Source: Prochlorococcus sp. AG-449-G23 (GTDB taxonomy: Bacteria > Cyanobacteriota > Cyanobacteriia > PCC-6307 > Cyanobiaceae). Taken from it: a DNA stretch of 64,000 bases. The translations under genes and the position numbers were made by a program. The notes beneath the pieces were generated by a model. The model was not told the DNA's origin and searched no databases. It worked only from the letters and a program-made list of their open reading frames with translations. Position 1 is the stretch's first letter. The number at the start of each line of letters is the position of its first letter. The stretch covers positions 1-64,000 of the forward strand of contig QCQJ01000007.1 in NCBI GenBank assembly GCA_003209585.1. The letters are read 5' to 3'. This document shows, in pieces, positions 46,399 to 55,345 of the stretch.

Positions 46399-47148
46399 TT
46401 ATTTTTCAATTGCATATTGCCATTCGTTATTTTGAGATAAACTTTTCTCTCTTAGTAACTGTAATTTCCTACTATTTATTTTTATAACTATCCCATTAGT
46501 TGGATATTTCGCAAATATTTTTTTCTCTAACCAATTTTTTTTATATATTTGGATTTCGCTTGTATGATTTGTGAAGTAACTGTCAGGGGTGCTGAAGCCA
46601 CATTTTTTAAGATAGTTAAGGGTTTCATATTGATTAAGTCTTCCATTAAGTATTTGGAAACAGCAAAAGCGGAGACTTTCTCCAATCCCTTTCTTATCAT
46701 TGAGGTATTTTCTTGTAATTCTTTGGGAAATGCCGGCAACTTGGTTTGTAGCGTATAGTTCACCTCTAATTTGAAAATCTCGTTTGATAGGAATATAATC
46801 GGGGACATTTTTAATTTGTTTAATTTTGCTTGAGACATCAAATCCTTTTTTTGTAATAGCTTTATTAAACTTGCCATCTATATATCTAATTGCAATAGCA
46901 CAGCCATCAATTTTTGGTTGAATGCTTAATCTTGTTTTTGTTAATAAACTTTCCAAAAATTCTTTATAGTTTTCTTTGGCTAATTTTGGCAAAAGTTTAT
47001 TATTTTTTTGATTAAAATAGTCTGGCTCTGGATCAACAGGAATAAAGAGCTTTTCAAGTTGCTTAAATGCATCATCCGAAATTATGCCTTTACCTATTCT
47101 GTATTGTTCATCTAGATACTTAACATCTCTCACTAATAAATTATTCAT
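46399..47148 (-). CDS. LigA-like adenylation domain protein
   Basis: A 249-residue protein that looks like the N-terminal adenylation unit of NAD-dependent DNA ligase. The Ia-like part comes first ('VKYLDEQYRIGKGIISDDAF'), then motif I K-I-D-G ('IQPKIDGCAIAIRYIDGKFN'), 'FQIRGELYA' (motif III), 'TNGIVIKIN' (motif IV) and 'NEWQYAIEK' matching motif V, where the protein ends. OB-fold, zinc, HhH and BRCT domains are missing (full LigA is about 670 residues). It could be a minimal nucleotidyltransferase or a decaying second ligase. Confidence 0.78.
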   Translation of the reverse strand: MNNLLVRDVKYLDEQYRIGKGIISDDAFKQLEKLFIPVDPEPDYFNQKNNKLLPKLAKENYKEFLESLLTKTRLSIQPKIDGCAIAIRYIDGKFNKAITKKGFDVSSKIKQIKNVPDYIPIKRDFQIRGELYATNQVAGISQRITRKYLNDKKGIGESLRFCCFQILNGRLNQYETLNYLKKCGFSTPDSYFTNHTSEIQIYKKNWLEKKIFAKYPTNGIVIKINSRKLQLLREKSLSQNNEWQYAIEK

Positions 47149-47425
47149 AATAATTTTGATAAATATTTAAAAATCTTTTAGAAAAAATCATTTAAATAAA
47201 GATTTGAAAATTAAAATTAGATTTAAAAAGTAATTGATAATTAATTATCCTCCTACGCAGAGAGCGATTTAAGAGTATAAAATGTACTGATCAGGCGTTT
47301 AAATTAAATACTTCAATCAAACATATTTACTTAAAAGTGAAATAGAAAATTTTAAAGATTAATTTGCAGGCAAATTTTTGAGATTTCTATCAATACAAAA
47401 AAAAATTTTTTAAAGTTATGAGAAA

Positions 47426-48580
47426 ATGTCATTTTTATTAAAAGCGCAAAGTATTTGGGACAATTTTGCGAAATACAAAATTAATGATTATGCAAAATTA
47501 AGAAATTTTGATTTTGGGCCAAATAACGAAAGTTCAGTTTCAAAATTATCGCCTTTTATTACTCATAGAATATTATCTGAATATGATCTGATCCATGATA
47601 TTAAAAGTAAGTACAAAATCAAAAATTCAACTAAATTTGTTGAAGAAATATTTTGGAGAGTTTATTGGAAAGGGTGGATGGAAAATAGACCTAAAGTTTG
47701 GCGAAATTTTATTTCAAAAAACAATCTAGATTTTGATTATGAGCTATATGAAAGTGCAATTAATGGCAATACAGAATTAGATTTTTTTAATTCTTGGGTC
47801 CATGAATTAAAGCAGTGCAACTATTTGCATAACCATACAAGAATGTGGTTTGCGAGTACTTGGATATTTAATTTAGGCCTCCCATGGCAATTGGGAGCAA
47901 AGTTTTTCTTTAAATATCTTTTTGATGGAGATGCTTCATCTAATCTCCTTAGCTGGAGATGGGTCGGAGGATTGCAAACGAAGGGAAAACAATATCTTTT
48001 TTCATCATCAAACCTCAGAAAGTTTTCAAATAATAGATTTAATGTAGAAAAAATAAGTAATCAACAAATTTTTCTTGAAGAATCTAATCAAATACCATTT
48101 GAAGATGAGATTTATAAAAATGATATGGATCCTAAATCAGATAATCTGATTCTGTTTGAAAATGATTTGCACCTTGCAACCCTTAAAAATTTACTTCCAA
48201 GCTATAAAAAAGTATTTATTATCCTTTTAAAAAATGAACAAAGACAAATTAAATTGGCTGAATCTGTTTTGAAATTTAAACAAGATTTGGTCTCTGAAGT
48301 TGTAGAGCAATTTGATAATGTTGAACAGATTGATCCTTATTCACTGGAAAATACTTTTAAAAATACCAACGAAATAGACATTATTTACCCTGGAGTGGGA
48401 GAAAATTATGATTTCATAACTGAGTTTAAAAATTTACACCATAAAAATATTTTTAATCTTGTGAGGGATGAAGATTTATTCGCTTGGAAATTTGCTAAAA
48501 GAGGGTTTTTTAAATTTAAAGAAAATATTCCAAAAATAAATCAGAGAATATTAGAAAATTATTCAAAAAATAATTTTTAA
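47426..48580 (+). CDS. Photolyase/cryptochrome-like FAD-binding protein
   Basis: A 384-residue protein that starts directly in the photolyase FAD-binding domain: 'LSPFITHRILSEYDLIHDIK', 'VEEIFWRVYWKGWMENRPKV', 'HNHTRMWFASTWIFNLGLPW' and 'DGDASSNLLSWRWVGGLQTK' (residues about 35-200). The usual N-terminal antenna domain is absent. The C-terminal 160 residues ('NLILFENDLHLATLKNLLPS', 'IDIIYPGVGENYDFITEFKN') look like an alpha/beta domain, so the order may be permuted. DNA repair or light sensing are both possible. Confidence 0.78.
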   Translation: MSFLLKAQSIWDNFAKYKINDYAKLRNFDFGPNNESSVSKLSPFITHRILSEYDLIHDIKSKYKIKNSTKFVEEIFWRVYWKGWMENRPKVWRNFISKNNLDFDYELYESAINGNTELDFFNSWVHELKQCNYLHNHTRMWFASTWIFNLGLPWQLGAKFFFKYLFDGDASSNLLSWRWVGGLQTKGKQYLFSSSNLRKFSNNRFNVEKISNQQIFLEESNQIPFEDEIYKNDMDPKSDNLILFENDLHLATLKNLLPSYKKVFIILLKNEQRQIKLAESVLKFKQDLVSEVVEQFDNVEQIDPYSLENTFKNTNEIDIIYPGVGENYDFITEFKNLHHKNIFNLVRDEDLFAWKFAKRGFFKFKENIPKINQRILENYSKNNF

Positions 48581-48719
48581 CTTAGCTGCACTCATAATCT
48601 GAAGAAAAAGAATCCTTTAGATAAATAAGTATAAATACTTAATTAGGTGCGACTTTTGCTGTTTAATCCACGATGGATACTGTGACTAGTTATTTTTACT
48701 TAAGGACAATTTTTTTATA

Positions 48720-49271
48720 GTGCTTTCAACAATTCTTACCAAGTCGTTTAGCAAAGATACTGCTTTATTAATTCTTAGAGTTATAACTGGAACCGTTCTT
48801 ATTCACCACGGTTATGAGAAATTAGCAAATATAGAAAATTTTGCTGATGCTTTTGTAAGACCATTGCATCTTCCATTCCCAATATTTTTATCATACATAG
48901 CGGCATTCTCAGAGATAGGTGGTAGTTGGTTATTGATTATAGGTTTAGCTACACGATTCGGAGCTTTGGCAATAGTTGGAACAATTTCTGTCGCTATATA
49001 TCACGCACTTGTTACTTCAGGTTTTAATATTTTTTTACTAGAGCTTTTACTTTTGTATTTCGCTTCAGCAACTTCAATTGCTTTAACAGGGCCTGGTAAT
49101 TTCTCCTTAGACGAAGTTATTATTAGAATCTTGAGATCAGAAGAGGAAGAAGAGATTATATCTTCAACAAAATCAAAATCTTCCAAGGATATCGAAGTTA
49201 AAGAAGAGACAAGTAAAGGAGGTTTATTTCAATTTCTTCAAGCGAACATACTTTCAGATACTTCAAGCTAA
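48720..49271 (+). CDS. DoxX family membrane protein
   Basis: A 183-residue protein with a GTG start. DoxX domain with four helices: 'LLILRVITGTVLIHHGYEKL', 'PLHLPFPIFLSYIAAFSEIG', 'GLATRFGALAIVGTISVAIY' and 'LLELLLLYFASATSIALTGP'. A charged 50-residue C-terminal tail ('LRSEEEEEIISSTKSKSSKD') extends beyond the family. Longer and more canonical than the DoxX-like gene at 21677. Cellular role of DoxX is not settled. The end overlaps the small minus-strand gene 49263-49436 by 9 bases. Confidence 0.88.
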   Translation: MLSTILTKSFSKDTALLILRVITGTVLIHHGYEKLANIENFADAFVRPLHLPFPIFLSYIAAFSEIGGSWLLIIGLATRFGALAIVGTISVAIYHALVTSGFNIFLLELLLLYFASATSIALTGPGNFSLDEVIIRILRSEEEEEIISSTKSKSSKDIEVKEETSKGGLFQFLQANILSDTSS

Positions 49272-49436
49272 TTTTTTAGGATAAAGGCTATTTATTAGTT
49301 CTAATCTTTTTCGAAAACTGTTTCTCTTCTCAAGTTTTATCTTGATTGTTGCTTCAGAAAGACTTATAAACAGGCCTATAGCAGTCACCCAAGATAAAAA
49401 AATAAAAGGGTTCTGTGGAATTTCTGAGAAATTCAT
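49263..49436 (-). CDS. Small membrane protein
   Basis: A 57-residue ORF not in the track: MNFSEIPQNPFIFLSWVTAI helix, then 'IKIKLEKRNSFRKRLELINS' and LYPKKLA. One helix and a basic tail. Its end overlaps the convergent DoxX gene by nine bases. Pattern like other core-genome small membrane proteins of picocyanobacteria; function unknown. Confidence 0.55.
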   Translation of the reverse strand: MNFSEIPQNPFIFLSWVTAIGLFISLSEATIKIKLEKRNSFRKRLELINSLYPKKLA

Positions 49437-49510
49437 ATCAATAATACTTCTTTTTTAAAACTGACTGATCACTAAATGTTTTTCAACCTAAATATACAAT
49501 TTAGAAATAT

Positions 49511-50062
49511 TTAAGGATTAATTTCAACTTTTTCCCATTTCTTAATCTTTTCCCAAAGATATCTTTTATGAATAGGTTGTTCTAATTTAAGTAGATCTAC
49601 TGAATTGATTTCAAAATTTAAAACTACAAAATTTTCTGACTTCGGTAGATTGGATAATATTTCATAAGTAGATTGCACTTTTTGGTTTATTTTCTCCCCA
49701 GGAGATCCCCAAAACCAGGAAGATTTCGATTTTTCTGATAATGAATCCCAATAATTGTTGTTATCATTTAATTCACTTATTTTTCCTTTGAATCTATATT
49801 GTGATTTGGTTTTCAAAAAGAACCATAATATTTCTGCATTGGGGTTAGATTTTAAATGCCCAATTTTTTCACTTCTTTTATCTGTAAAAATAATCATTGA
49901 GCTATCTTTATGCCATCCTCTGAAAACAACTGTTCTTAATCTTGGCTCATTTTCTTCGCTAACTGTTGCAAGCTGTATCCATCTATTAGAGGGTGATTTG
50001 CCCTCTTTTTTTCTAGAAGATTTTAAATCTTGTCTCCAACTTGGTAAGTGGTTATCAAGCAT
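49511..50062 (-). CDS. PNPOx-like FMN-binding protein
   Basis: A 183-residue protein of the pyridoxamine 5'-phosphate oxidase-like split-barrel fold: 'NRWIQLATVSEENEPRLRTV' and 'VFRGWHKDSSMIIFTDKRSE' cover the FMN-binding strands, 'NPNAEILWFFLKTKSQYRFK' the next, and 'KSKSSWFWGSPGEKI' and 'FEINSVDLLKLEQPIHKRYL' the C-terminal part typical of the cyanobacterial/plant group. It may be a true PdxH-type enzyme or a related flavoprotein. Start overlaps the upstream gene by 8 bases. Confidence 0.85.
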   Translation of the reverse strand: MLDNHLPSWRQDLKSSRKKEGKSPSNRWIQLATVSEENEPRLRTVVFRGWHKDSSMIIFTDKRSEKIGHLKSNPNAEILWFFLKTKSQYRFKGKISELNDNNNYWDSLSEKSKSSWFWGSPGEKINQKVQSTYEILSNLPKSENFVVLNFEINSVDLLKLEQPIHKRYLWEKIKKWEKVEINP

Positions 50063-50672
50063 TTAATTTAGGCAATATAAGACCACTTTTCTTTTTGTAT
50101 TCTTCGAATGAATCATATTTTGAGAGCGATTTATCTTTTTTTATCATTCGTGGCAGAAAAACTATAGTGAAAAATATTGCAAGAATTACTAATGGAATGA
50201 AACTCATTGAAAGGATGGCGAATGATAGATAAATTAGTATTTCTCCTAGATAATTTGTATTCCTTATATTTTTGAAAAATCCTTCTTTAATTAGATCTTT
50301 TTTTAATTGAAGAGAAAAATATTTTTGGGAATCACTAGCAAAGTGTAAAAACACACCAATTATATTTATAGATACAGATGCAGCTATTACGATATTTGGA
50401 ACAGATTTCTGAGATGAGATAAGAATGTAGGGAGCTACCCAGTAACTTCCAAGGAAAATAAAACCAGTAACTGAAGTTAAAAAATTGATTTTTTCTTTAA
50501 AATAAGGATCTGGAAATATCTTTTCTTTTAGAAGCCAAAGTAATCCATAAGTACCATGCAGAGCTAAATAAACGTAGGGAGCGATCGTAAAATTATTAAA
50601 AAATATCATAAGACCTACAACTACAAATGCAGTGAGCCCCTTATGTAAATTAATTATTTGATTAAGTTTCAT
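50055..50672 (-). CDS. DUF1295/isoprenylcysteine-methyltransferase-like membrane protein
   Basis: A 205-residue integral membrane protein, with five or six helices: 'GLTAFVVVGLMIFFNNFTIA', 'FLTSVTGFIFLGSYWVAPYI', 'IVIAASVSINIIGVFLHFAS' and a C-terminal part 'NIRNTNYLGEILIYLSFAIL' plus 'YDSFEEYKKKSGLILPKL'. The N-Y-x-GE motif and final K-K-S-G-L-x-P fit the ICMT/DUF1295/steroid-reductase-like group. Substrate unknown. Overlaps and is probably co-expressed with the PNPOx-like gene. Confidence 0.75.
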   Translation of the reverse strand: MKLNQIINLHKGLTAFVVVGLMIFFNNFTIAPYVYLALHGTYGLLWLLKEKIFPDPYFKEKINFLTSVTGFIFLGSYWVAPYILISSQKSVPNIVIAASVSINIIGVFLHFASDSQKYFSLQLKKDLIKEGFFKNIRNTNYLGEILIYLSFAILSMSFIPLVILAIFFTIVFLPRMIKKDKSLSKYDSFEEYKKKSGLILPKLNA

Positions 50673-50739
50673 CTTTTTTAATAATCTAAAAAATGAAATT
50701 ATTTTCTGTGGATATAACCTAGGTCGTCAAAAGTTTTAA

Positions 50740-50811
50740 TGGGCGATACTGGATTCGAACCAGTGGCCACTACCGTGTCGAGGTAGTGCTCTACCACTGA
50801 GCTAATCGCCC
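50740..50811 (-). tRNA. tRNA-Val (GAC)
   Basis: A 72-base cloverleaf: acceptor GGGCGAT/ATCGCCC, D arm GCTC/GAGC, anticodon stem CTACC/GGTAG with loop TCGACAC (anticodon GAC at 34-36), T arm ACTGG-TTCGAAT-CCAGT, discriminator A. CCA is not encoded. Position 33 is C, where U is almost universal. Confidence 0.92.
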
Positions 50812-50860
50812 CAATTGAGGAATTTTTAATCCCCCTTATAAGAAAATAGCAGGTTGCGTT

Positions 50861-51652
50861 TCATTTTCTAAGTAATTTAACTTTCCATCGTTCTCTTTTG
50901 GTTATTTCTAAATTTAGAATTTCGATAAATCCTTTATTTTCAAGTTCTAGTTTGTCGCCAATTTTTAGATTAATTGTTGGCTTATTAACTTTGCTTCCGT
51001 TTAATCTGAGCATTCCATTTTCTATCCTTTCAATGATTTTGGTTCGTGATACCCTAAATCCAGCTGAAGCTATAGCATCTAATCTTGTTGAAGCTTCTAC
51101 TGTATTGACAAGTTTTTTTGATCTTCCAGAAGGTATTTGTAATTCATCTATACCTACTACATTAACTTTTACTTTTACATCTCTCAAATAAAAAATCTTT
51201 TCATCTAGATGCTTAATATCTGAATTATCAATTATCCCTTGTGCTCCCCTATCGCCAATAGTCCATATATCTCCAACTTTTATTTGATTAACCCCATTTT
51301 CAATTAAGAGGGATCTAAAGTCGTCTTGTGTAGCATTATCAAATAAAAAATTTCCATTAATTTTTATTCCTTGAGCTGGAAAATTACTTTTTAGCGCATC
51401 CTCTTCAGGAATATTATCTCCTCTAAAGCAAGCTATCCTAGATCTTTGAGAAGAGGAGAATCCTCCATAAATAAAAAATTTGAAATCATTTAAATTTTCA
51501 AAATCTTTTAAAATCTCTTCGCAAACATAAGTTGAATTAAACCCAGTCCAATAAGTTTCCCAGTGTTTGTAAGCTAAGTTAGCAATATTTATTAATTCCT
51601 CAGTTTCTTTTTTGTAGTTTGAATTTATTAAGATTTCTTTTAAGTCAATCAT
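50861..51652 (-). CDS. S4-domain RNA-binding protein (photosystem II S4 / YlmH-like)
   Basis: A 263-residue protein. N-terminal YlmH-like region ('FKFFIYGGFSSSQRSRIACF', 'HLDEKIFYLRDVKVKVNVVG') and a C-terminal S4 domain from about residue 180 ('ASTRLDAIASAGFRVSRTKI', 'IENGMLRLNGSKVNKPTINL', 'KIGDKLELENKGFIEI'). In cyanobacteria this type is annotated as photosystem II S4 domain protein; it presumably binds RNA. The start abuts the stop of the upstream gene (1 base), so the two are an operon. Confidence 0.9.
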   Translation of the reverse strand: MIDLKEILINSNYKKETEELINIANLAYKHWETYWTGFNSTYVCEEILKDFENLNDFKFFIYGGFSSSQRSRIACFRGDNIPEEDALKSNFPAQGIKINGNFLFDNATQDDFRSLLIENGVNQIKVGDIWTIGDRGAQGIIDNSDIKHLDEKIFYLRDVKVKVNVVGIDELQIPSGRSKKLVNTVEASTRLDAIASAGFRVSRTKIIERIENGMLRLNGSKVNKPTINLKIGDKLELENKGFIEILNLEITKRERWKVKLLRK

Positions 51653-52219
51653 TTAGCTTTCTAAAAAAATTATATCTTTAGCTTCTGATTGTTTTATCAA
51701 AGCCCATGGTAATTCAGCTCCAATTTGATTTTCGAGTAGAACAAGCCATTTACCCTCTTTATTAAAATTAATGATAGATCTTAATTCTTTATTTCTATTA
51801 ATGTTGATACTTGCAGAAGAAACAATGCTTCCTAAATATCCTGAACCCATTCCTAAAAGACCTCCAATTATTGATTCCCCGATGTTATTTAAACCAAGAA
51901 AGCTGAAGGTAGATAAATTTGTCATATTAGAAAAAGCTATTCCAGCTATAAACCCAAATGGCATTAGCCATCTACTCATATCTTTTTGTCTGATCTTTTT
52001 ATCAAGTTTAGGATTCAATATTCTTATATCTTCAAAATTTTGAGATTTGAATAAGATATTTGCTTTCGCATTTAGCAATTTTGTTTCGTCTGATGATATT
52101 TTCTCACTTATTGGCGGGATCAAAATAGCTTCTGAGAGCATTACTGATTTTTCTTTGAAAACTTCAAATAGCTGGATACATTTATCAATGTCTTCAAATA
52201 TCACAATACTTTTAGTCAA
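51653..52219 (-). CDS. Hypothetical protein with glycine-zipper-like membrane region
   Basis: A 188-residue protein: a soluble N-terminal part ('MTKSIVIFEDIDKCIQLFEV'), a helical Gly-rich middle ('WLMPFGFIAGIAFSNMTNLS', 'GESIIGGLLGMGSGYLGSIV') and a C-terminal part ending in 'LENQIGAELPWALIKQSEAK'. The middle resembles a membrane-associated glycine zipper. Directly upstream of the S4 gene with no gap. No named family. Confidence 0.7.
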   Translation of the reverse strand: MTKSIVIFEDIDKCIQLFEVFKEKSVMLSEAILIPPISEKISSDETKLLNAKANILFKSQNFEDIRILNPKLDKKIRQKDMSRWLMPFGFIAGIAFSNMTNLSTFSFLGLNNIGESIIGGLLGMGSGYLGSIVSSASININRNKELRSIINFNKEGKWLVLLENQIGAELPWALIKQSEAKDIIFLES

Positions 52220-52318
52220 ATTTCAATCCTCAAATGTTTGTGTGTTATTCAAATTAATAAAATAAGATACATACACTATAGATTAAGTTAAAGTAAAAGA
52301 TTAAAGAACCAATCTTAA

Positions 52319-53905
52319 ATGACAAAAGTTCTCATTACAGATCCAATTGATCAAACAGGAATCGATATTCTTTCACAAGTTGCTCAGGTTGATCAGAAGA
52401 TAGGAATCTCAGACTCTGAGTTAGCTTCCATTATTAAAGATTATGATGCTTTAATGATTCGTTCTGGTACTCAAGTGACTGAAGAGATTATTAACTCTTC
52501 AAGTAAACTGAGAATTATTGGAAGAGCAGGAGTTGGAGTCGATAATGTAGATGTTAAGGCTGCTACACAAAAAGGAGTTCTTGTTGTTAATTCGCCAGGG
52601 GGTAACACAATAGCTGCTGCTGAACATACTATAGCTATGATGTTGGCTTTATCTAGACATATTCCAATTGCTAATAGTAGTACTTTGTCAGGTAAATGGG
52701 AAAGAAAGAAATTTGTTGGTAATGAGCTTTATAAGAAAAAATTAGGTGTAGTAGGTTTAGGGAAAATTGGAGCTCATGTAGCGAAAGTTGCTAATGCATT
52801 AGGAATGGAAGTTTACGGATATGATCCCTTTGTTTCAACTGAAAGAGCTCAACAAATACAAGTTAAACTATCTGAACTAGAGGATTTATTCAAACAATCC
52901 GATTATGTAACTTTGCATTTGCCTCGTACACCAGAGACAGAGAATTTGGTAAATATAGATGTCCTTAAAAGTATGAAAAGTAGCGCAAAATTAATTAATT
53001 GTGCTCGAGGAGGCTTAATTGACGAAGAGGCATTAGCAGAAGCTTTAAATAAATCATTGATTGCAGGTGCTGCAATAGATGTCTTTTCTAAAGAACCTTT
53101 GGAATCTAATTCACCACTTTTGAAGGTTGAAAAGAATCTTATTCTTACCCCTCACTTAGGAGCATCTACTCGGGAAGCACAAGAAAATGTAGCAGTTGAT
53201 GTTGCAGAACAAATAAGAGATGTCTTGCTTGGTTTATCTGCTAGAACTGCAGTAAATATTCCAGGTTTGAGCCCTGATATTATGGATAGTCTAAAACCTC
53301 ATTTGCAGTTGGCTGAAACAATGGGTCTGCTTATAAGCCAGCTTTCAGGTGGACAGATACATAAATTAGAAGTAAAACTTCAAGGTGAATTCGTTCAACA
53401 TCCTTCCCAGCCGTTAATAATAGCTAGTCTTAAAGGCCTTCTAAGTAAAGCTTTGGGCGATAGGATTAATTATGTTAATGCCTCGCTAGAAGCAGATTCA
53501 AGAGGTATTTCAGTAGTCGAGAGTAAAGATGAGGCAAGACCTGAATTTGCTAGTGGATCGCTTCAATTAACCACCTATGGAGATAATGGAGACCATAGCG
53601 TAGCAGGAAGCATTTTCGCTGATGGAGAATTAAGAATTATTAGTATTGATCAATATCCTGTTAATGTATCTCCAAGTAGATATATGTTGGTTACTAGGCA
53701 CAGAGATATGCCTGGGATTATTGGCAAGCTTGGTTCTTTATTGGGCAGCAACAATGTAAATATTGCCTCAATGCAAGTTGGGCGCAAAATTGTTAGAGGA
53801 GAAGCTGTGATGGTTCTAAGTATTGATGATCCAATTCCTAATAAGTTGCTTGACACCATTATTGAAGTTGAGGGAATTACTAACGCTAATCCAGTTACCT
53901 TATAA
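52319..53905 (+). CDS. serA: D-3-phosphoglycerate dehydrogenase
   Basis: A 528-residue long-form PGDH, the first step of serine synthesis from 3-phosphoglycerate, in the cytosol. Domains: substrate-binding start ('[20 protein letters not shown]'), NAD Rossmann '[20 protein letters not shown]' (about 140-160), catalytic Arg, Glu and His in '[14 protein letters not shown]', '[14 protein letters not shown]' and '[17 protein letters not shown]', an intervening ASB domain (about 320-450), and a C-terminal ACT domain '[20 protein letters not shown]'. The ACT domain suggests serine feedback. The prmA gene follows after 17 bases. Confidence 0.96.
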   Translation: MTKVLITDPIDQTGIDILSQVAQVDQKIGISDSELASIIKDYDALMIRSGTQVTEEIINSSSKLRIIGRAGVGVDNVDVKAATQKGVLVVNSPGGNTIAAAEHTIAMMLALSRHIPIANSSTLSGKWERKKFVGNELYKKKLGVVGLGKIGAHVAKVANALGMEVYGYDPFVSTERAQQIQVKLSELEDLFKQSDYVTLHLPRTPETENLVNIDVLKSMKSSAKLINCARGGLIDEEALAEALNKSLIAGAAIDVFSKEPLESNSPLLKVEKNLILTPHLGASTREAQENVAVDVAEQIRDVLLGLSARTAVNIPGLSPDIMDSLKPHLQLAETMGLLISQLSGGQIHKLEVKLQGEFVQHPSQPLIIASLKGLLSKALGDRINYVNASLEADSRGISVVESKDEARPEFASGSLQLTTYGDNGDHSVAGSIFADGELRIISIDQYPVNVSPSRYMLVTRHRDMPGIIGKLGSLLGSNNVNIASMQVGRKIVRGEAVMVLSIDDPIPNKLLDTIIEVEGITNANPVTL

Positions 53906-53922
53906 AAAGGCTGGCTTTATTA

Positions 53923-54834
53923 ATGGCAATTAAAGATTGGTATAAACTAAATTTTCAGATAGAAAGTGATTCAGAAGAAATTATTATTTGGAAATTAAAC
54001 GAGCTGGGAATATTTAGTTTTTCGTTTGAATATTTAATTAAAAATCAAAATAAAAAAGAGGTGAATATATGGCTTCCCGTTGATGATTGGGACGAGACTT
54101 CTAGATTGGGTTTTGAAAAAATAATTAACAAACTTCTAAACATTAATGCCACTAAGAATCAATTTTTTGACTGGAGTATAATTAAAGAGGAGGATTGGTT
54201 GACAAGCTGGAAGAAATATTGGGCCCCTGAGTTAGTAGGAAATCATTTTTTAATATTGCCTTGTTGGATAAATCTAAATGAAGAATTTAAAGATAAACAA
54301 ATCATAAAAATTGATCCTGGAGCAGCCTTTGGTACAGGAAGTCATCCTTCAACTTATCTCTGCTTGGAAAAAATGGAGAATATTTTATTTTCTGATAAAA
54401 AGGTATTAGATATTGGCAGTGGCAGTGGGATTTTAAGTGTTGCCGCAAGAATGCTTGGTGCTAGAGAGGTTTGTGCCGTGGATAATGATTATCTAGCTAT
54501 AAATTCAACTAATTCAAATTTTCAACTAAATTTCGGTAATTTAGAAAACTTAAATACATATTTGGGATCATTTAATGAGGTAGTTTTAAAAAATCAACTC
54601 AAACAATTTGATTTCGTTTTATGCAATATTCTCGCTGAAGTAATAAAAGAAATGATTCCAAATATTTATAATTGCTTAAGAAACAATGGGGAAGTAATTT
54701 TCAGTGGAATTCTTGATTCGCAAAAAGATGAAATTATAAGAATATTAATTCAGAAAAACTTGAAATTATTGGATGTATCAACTAGAAAAGGTTGGGTAAG
54801 CATTTCTGCGCAAAAATCCAGAGATCCCACCTAA
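53923..54834 (+). CDS. prmA: Ribosomal protein L11 methyltransferase
   Basis: A 303-residue enzyme that trimethylates ribosomal protein L11 with SAM. The N-terminal substrate-recognition part (1-115) is diverged. PrmA signature '[20 protein letters not shown]' is at about 128-148, SAM motif '[20 protein letters not shown]' at about 160, and '[20 protein letters not shown]' at about 228. Length normal. Same strand as serA with a 17-base gap, so probably one transcript. Confidence 0.94.
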   Translation: MAIKDWYKLNFQIESDSEEIIIWKLNELGIFSFSFEYLIKNQNKKEVNIWLPVDDWDETSRLGFEKIINKLLNINATKNQFFDWSIIKEEDWLTSWKKYWAPELVGNHFLILPCWINLNEEFKDKQIIKIDPGAAFGTGSHPSTYLCLEKMENILFSDKKVLDIGSGSGILSVAARMLGAREVCAVDNDYLAINSTNSNFQLNFGNLENLNTYLGSFNEVVLKNQLKQFDFVLCNILAEVIKEMIPNIYNCLRNNGEVIFSGILDSQKDEIIRILIQKNLKLLDVSTRKGWVSISAQKSRDPT

Positions 54835-54968
54835 GTATAAGTTTTTCTTATAAATACTCATTAATACATTTTATTGTGTCATTTTTTACTTCAAAATCTC
54901 ACATATCGACCCAATCGATGTTAAAAATGTAGTTGATAGGTATTAACTACCAACAATTTTTTATTTAA

Positions 54969-55268
54969 ATGGCTTCTTTCAAAGTTACACTCATCAGCGA
55001 AGGTGAAGGTCTCAATTCAACTATCGAAGTACCTGATGACCAGTACATCCTTGATGCTGCTGAAGAACAAGGTATTGACCTTCCTTATTCCTGCAGAGCT
55101 GGTGCATGTTCAACATGCGCTGGAAAAGTTACTTCAGGTAGTGTTGATCAATCAGATCAAAGTTTCTTGGATGATGACCAACTAGAAGCTGGTTTTGTGC
55201 TTACATGTGTTGCTTATCCAACATCTGACGTAACAATTACAACTCATGCCGAGGAAGAATTGTACTAA
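54969..55268 (+). CDS. petF: [2Fe-2S] plant-type ferredoxin
   Basis: A 99-residue soluble ferredoxin, the stromal/cytosolic electron carrier from photosystem I to FNR, desaturases and others. All four cluster cysteines are present: C-x4-C-x2-C in '[20 protein letters not shown]' and the fourth in '[12 protein letters not shown]'. High similarity to photosynthetic ferredoxin. Its codon use is noticeably less A/T-biased than its neighbours, as expected for a highly expressed gene. It has its own terminator at 55313. Confidence 0.95.
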   Translation: MASFKVTLISEGEGLNSTIEVPDDQYILDAAEEQGIDLPYSCRAGACSTCAGKVTSGSVDQSDQSFLDDDQLEAGFVLTCVAYPTSDVTITTHAEEELY

Positions 55269-55312
55269 TTATAAAAAATTAACTTTTCTAAGTTGATTAT
55301 TCATTATTTCTC

Positions 55313-55342
55313 TGCCACCCTCTATAAAGGTGGCTTTTTTTT
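55313..55342 (+). terminator. Ferredoxin gene terminator
   Basis: GCCACC pairs with GGTGGC around CCTCTATAAA, followed by eight T. Ends the petF transcript 45 bases after its stop; the T-run lies just before the next gene's ATG. Confidence 0.85.
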
Positions 55343-55345
55343 GGA

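Noticed and set aside
46527-46877. 116-codon minus-strand ORF in the track
   Set aside because: Alternative frame of the LigA-like adenylation gene, which has recognisable motifs.
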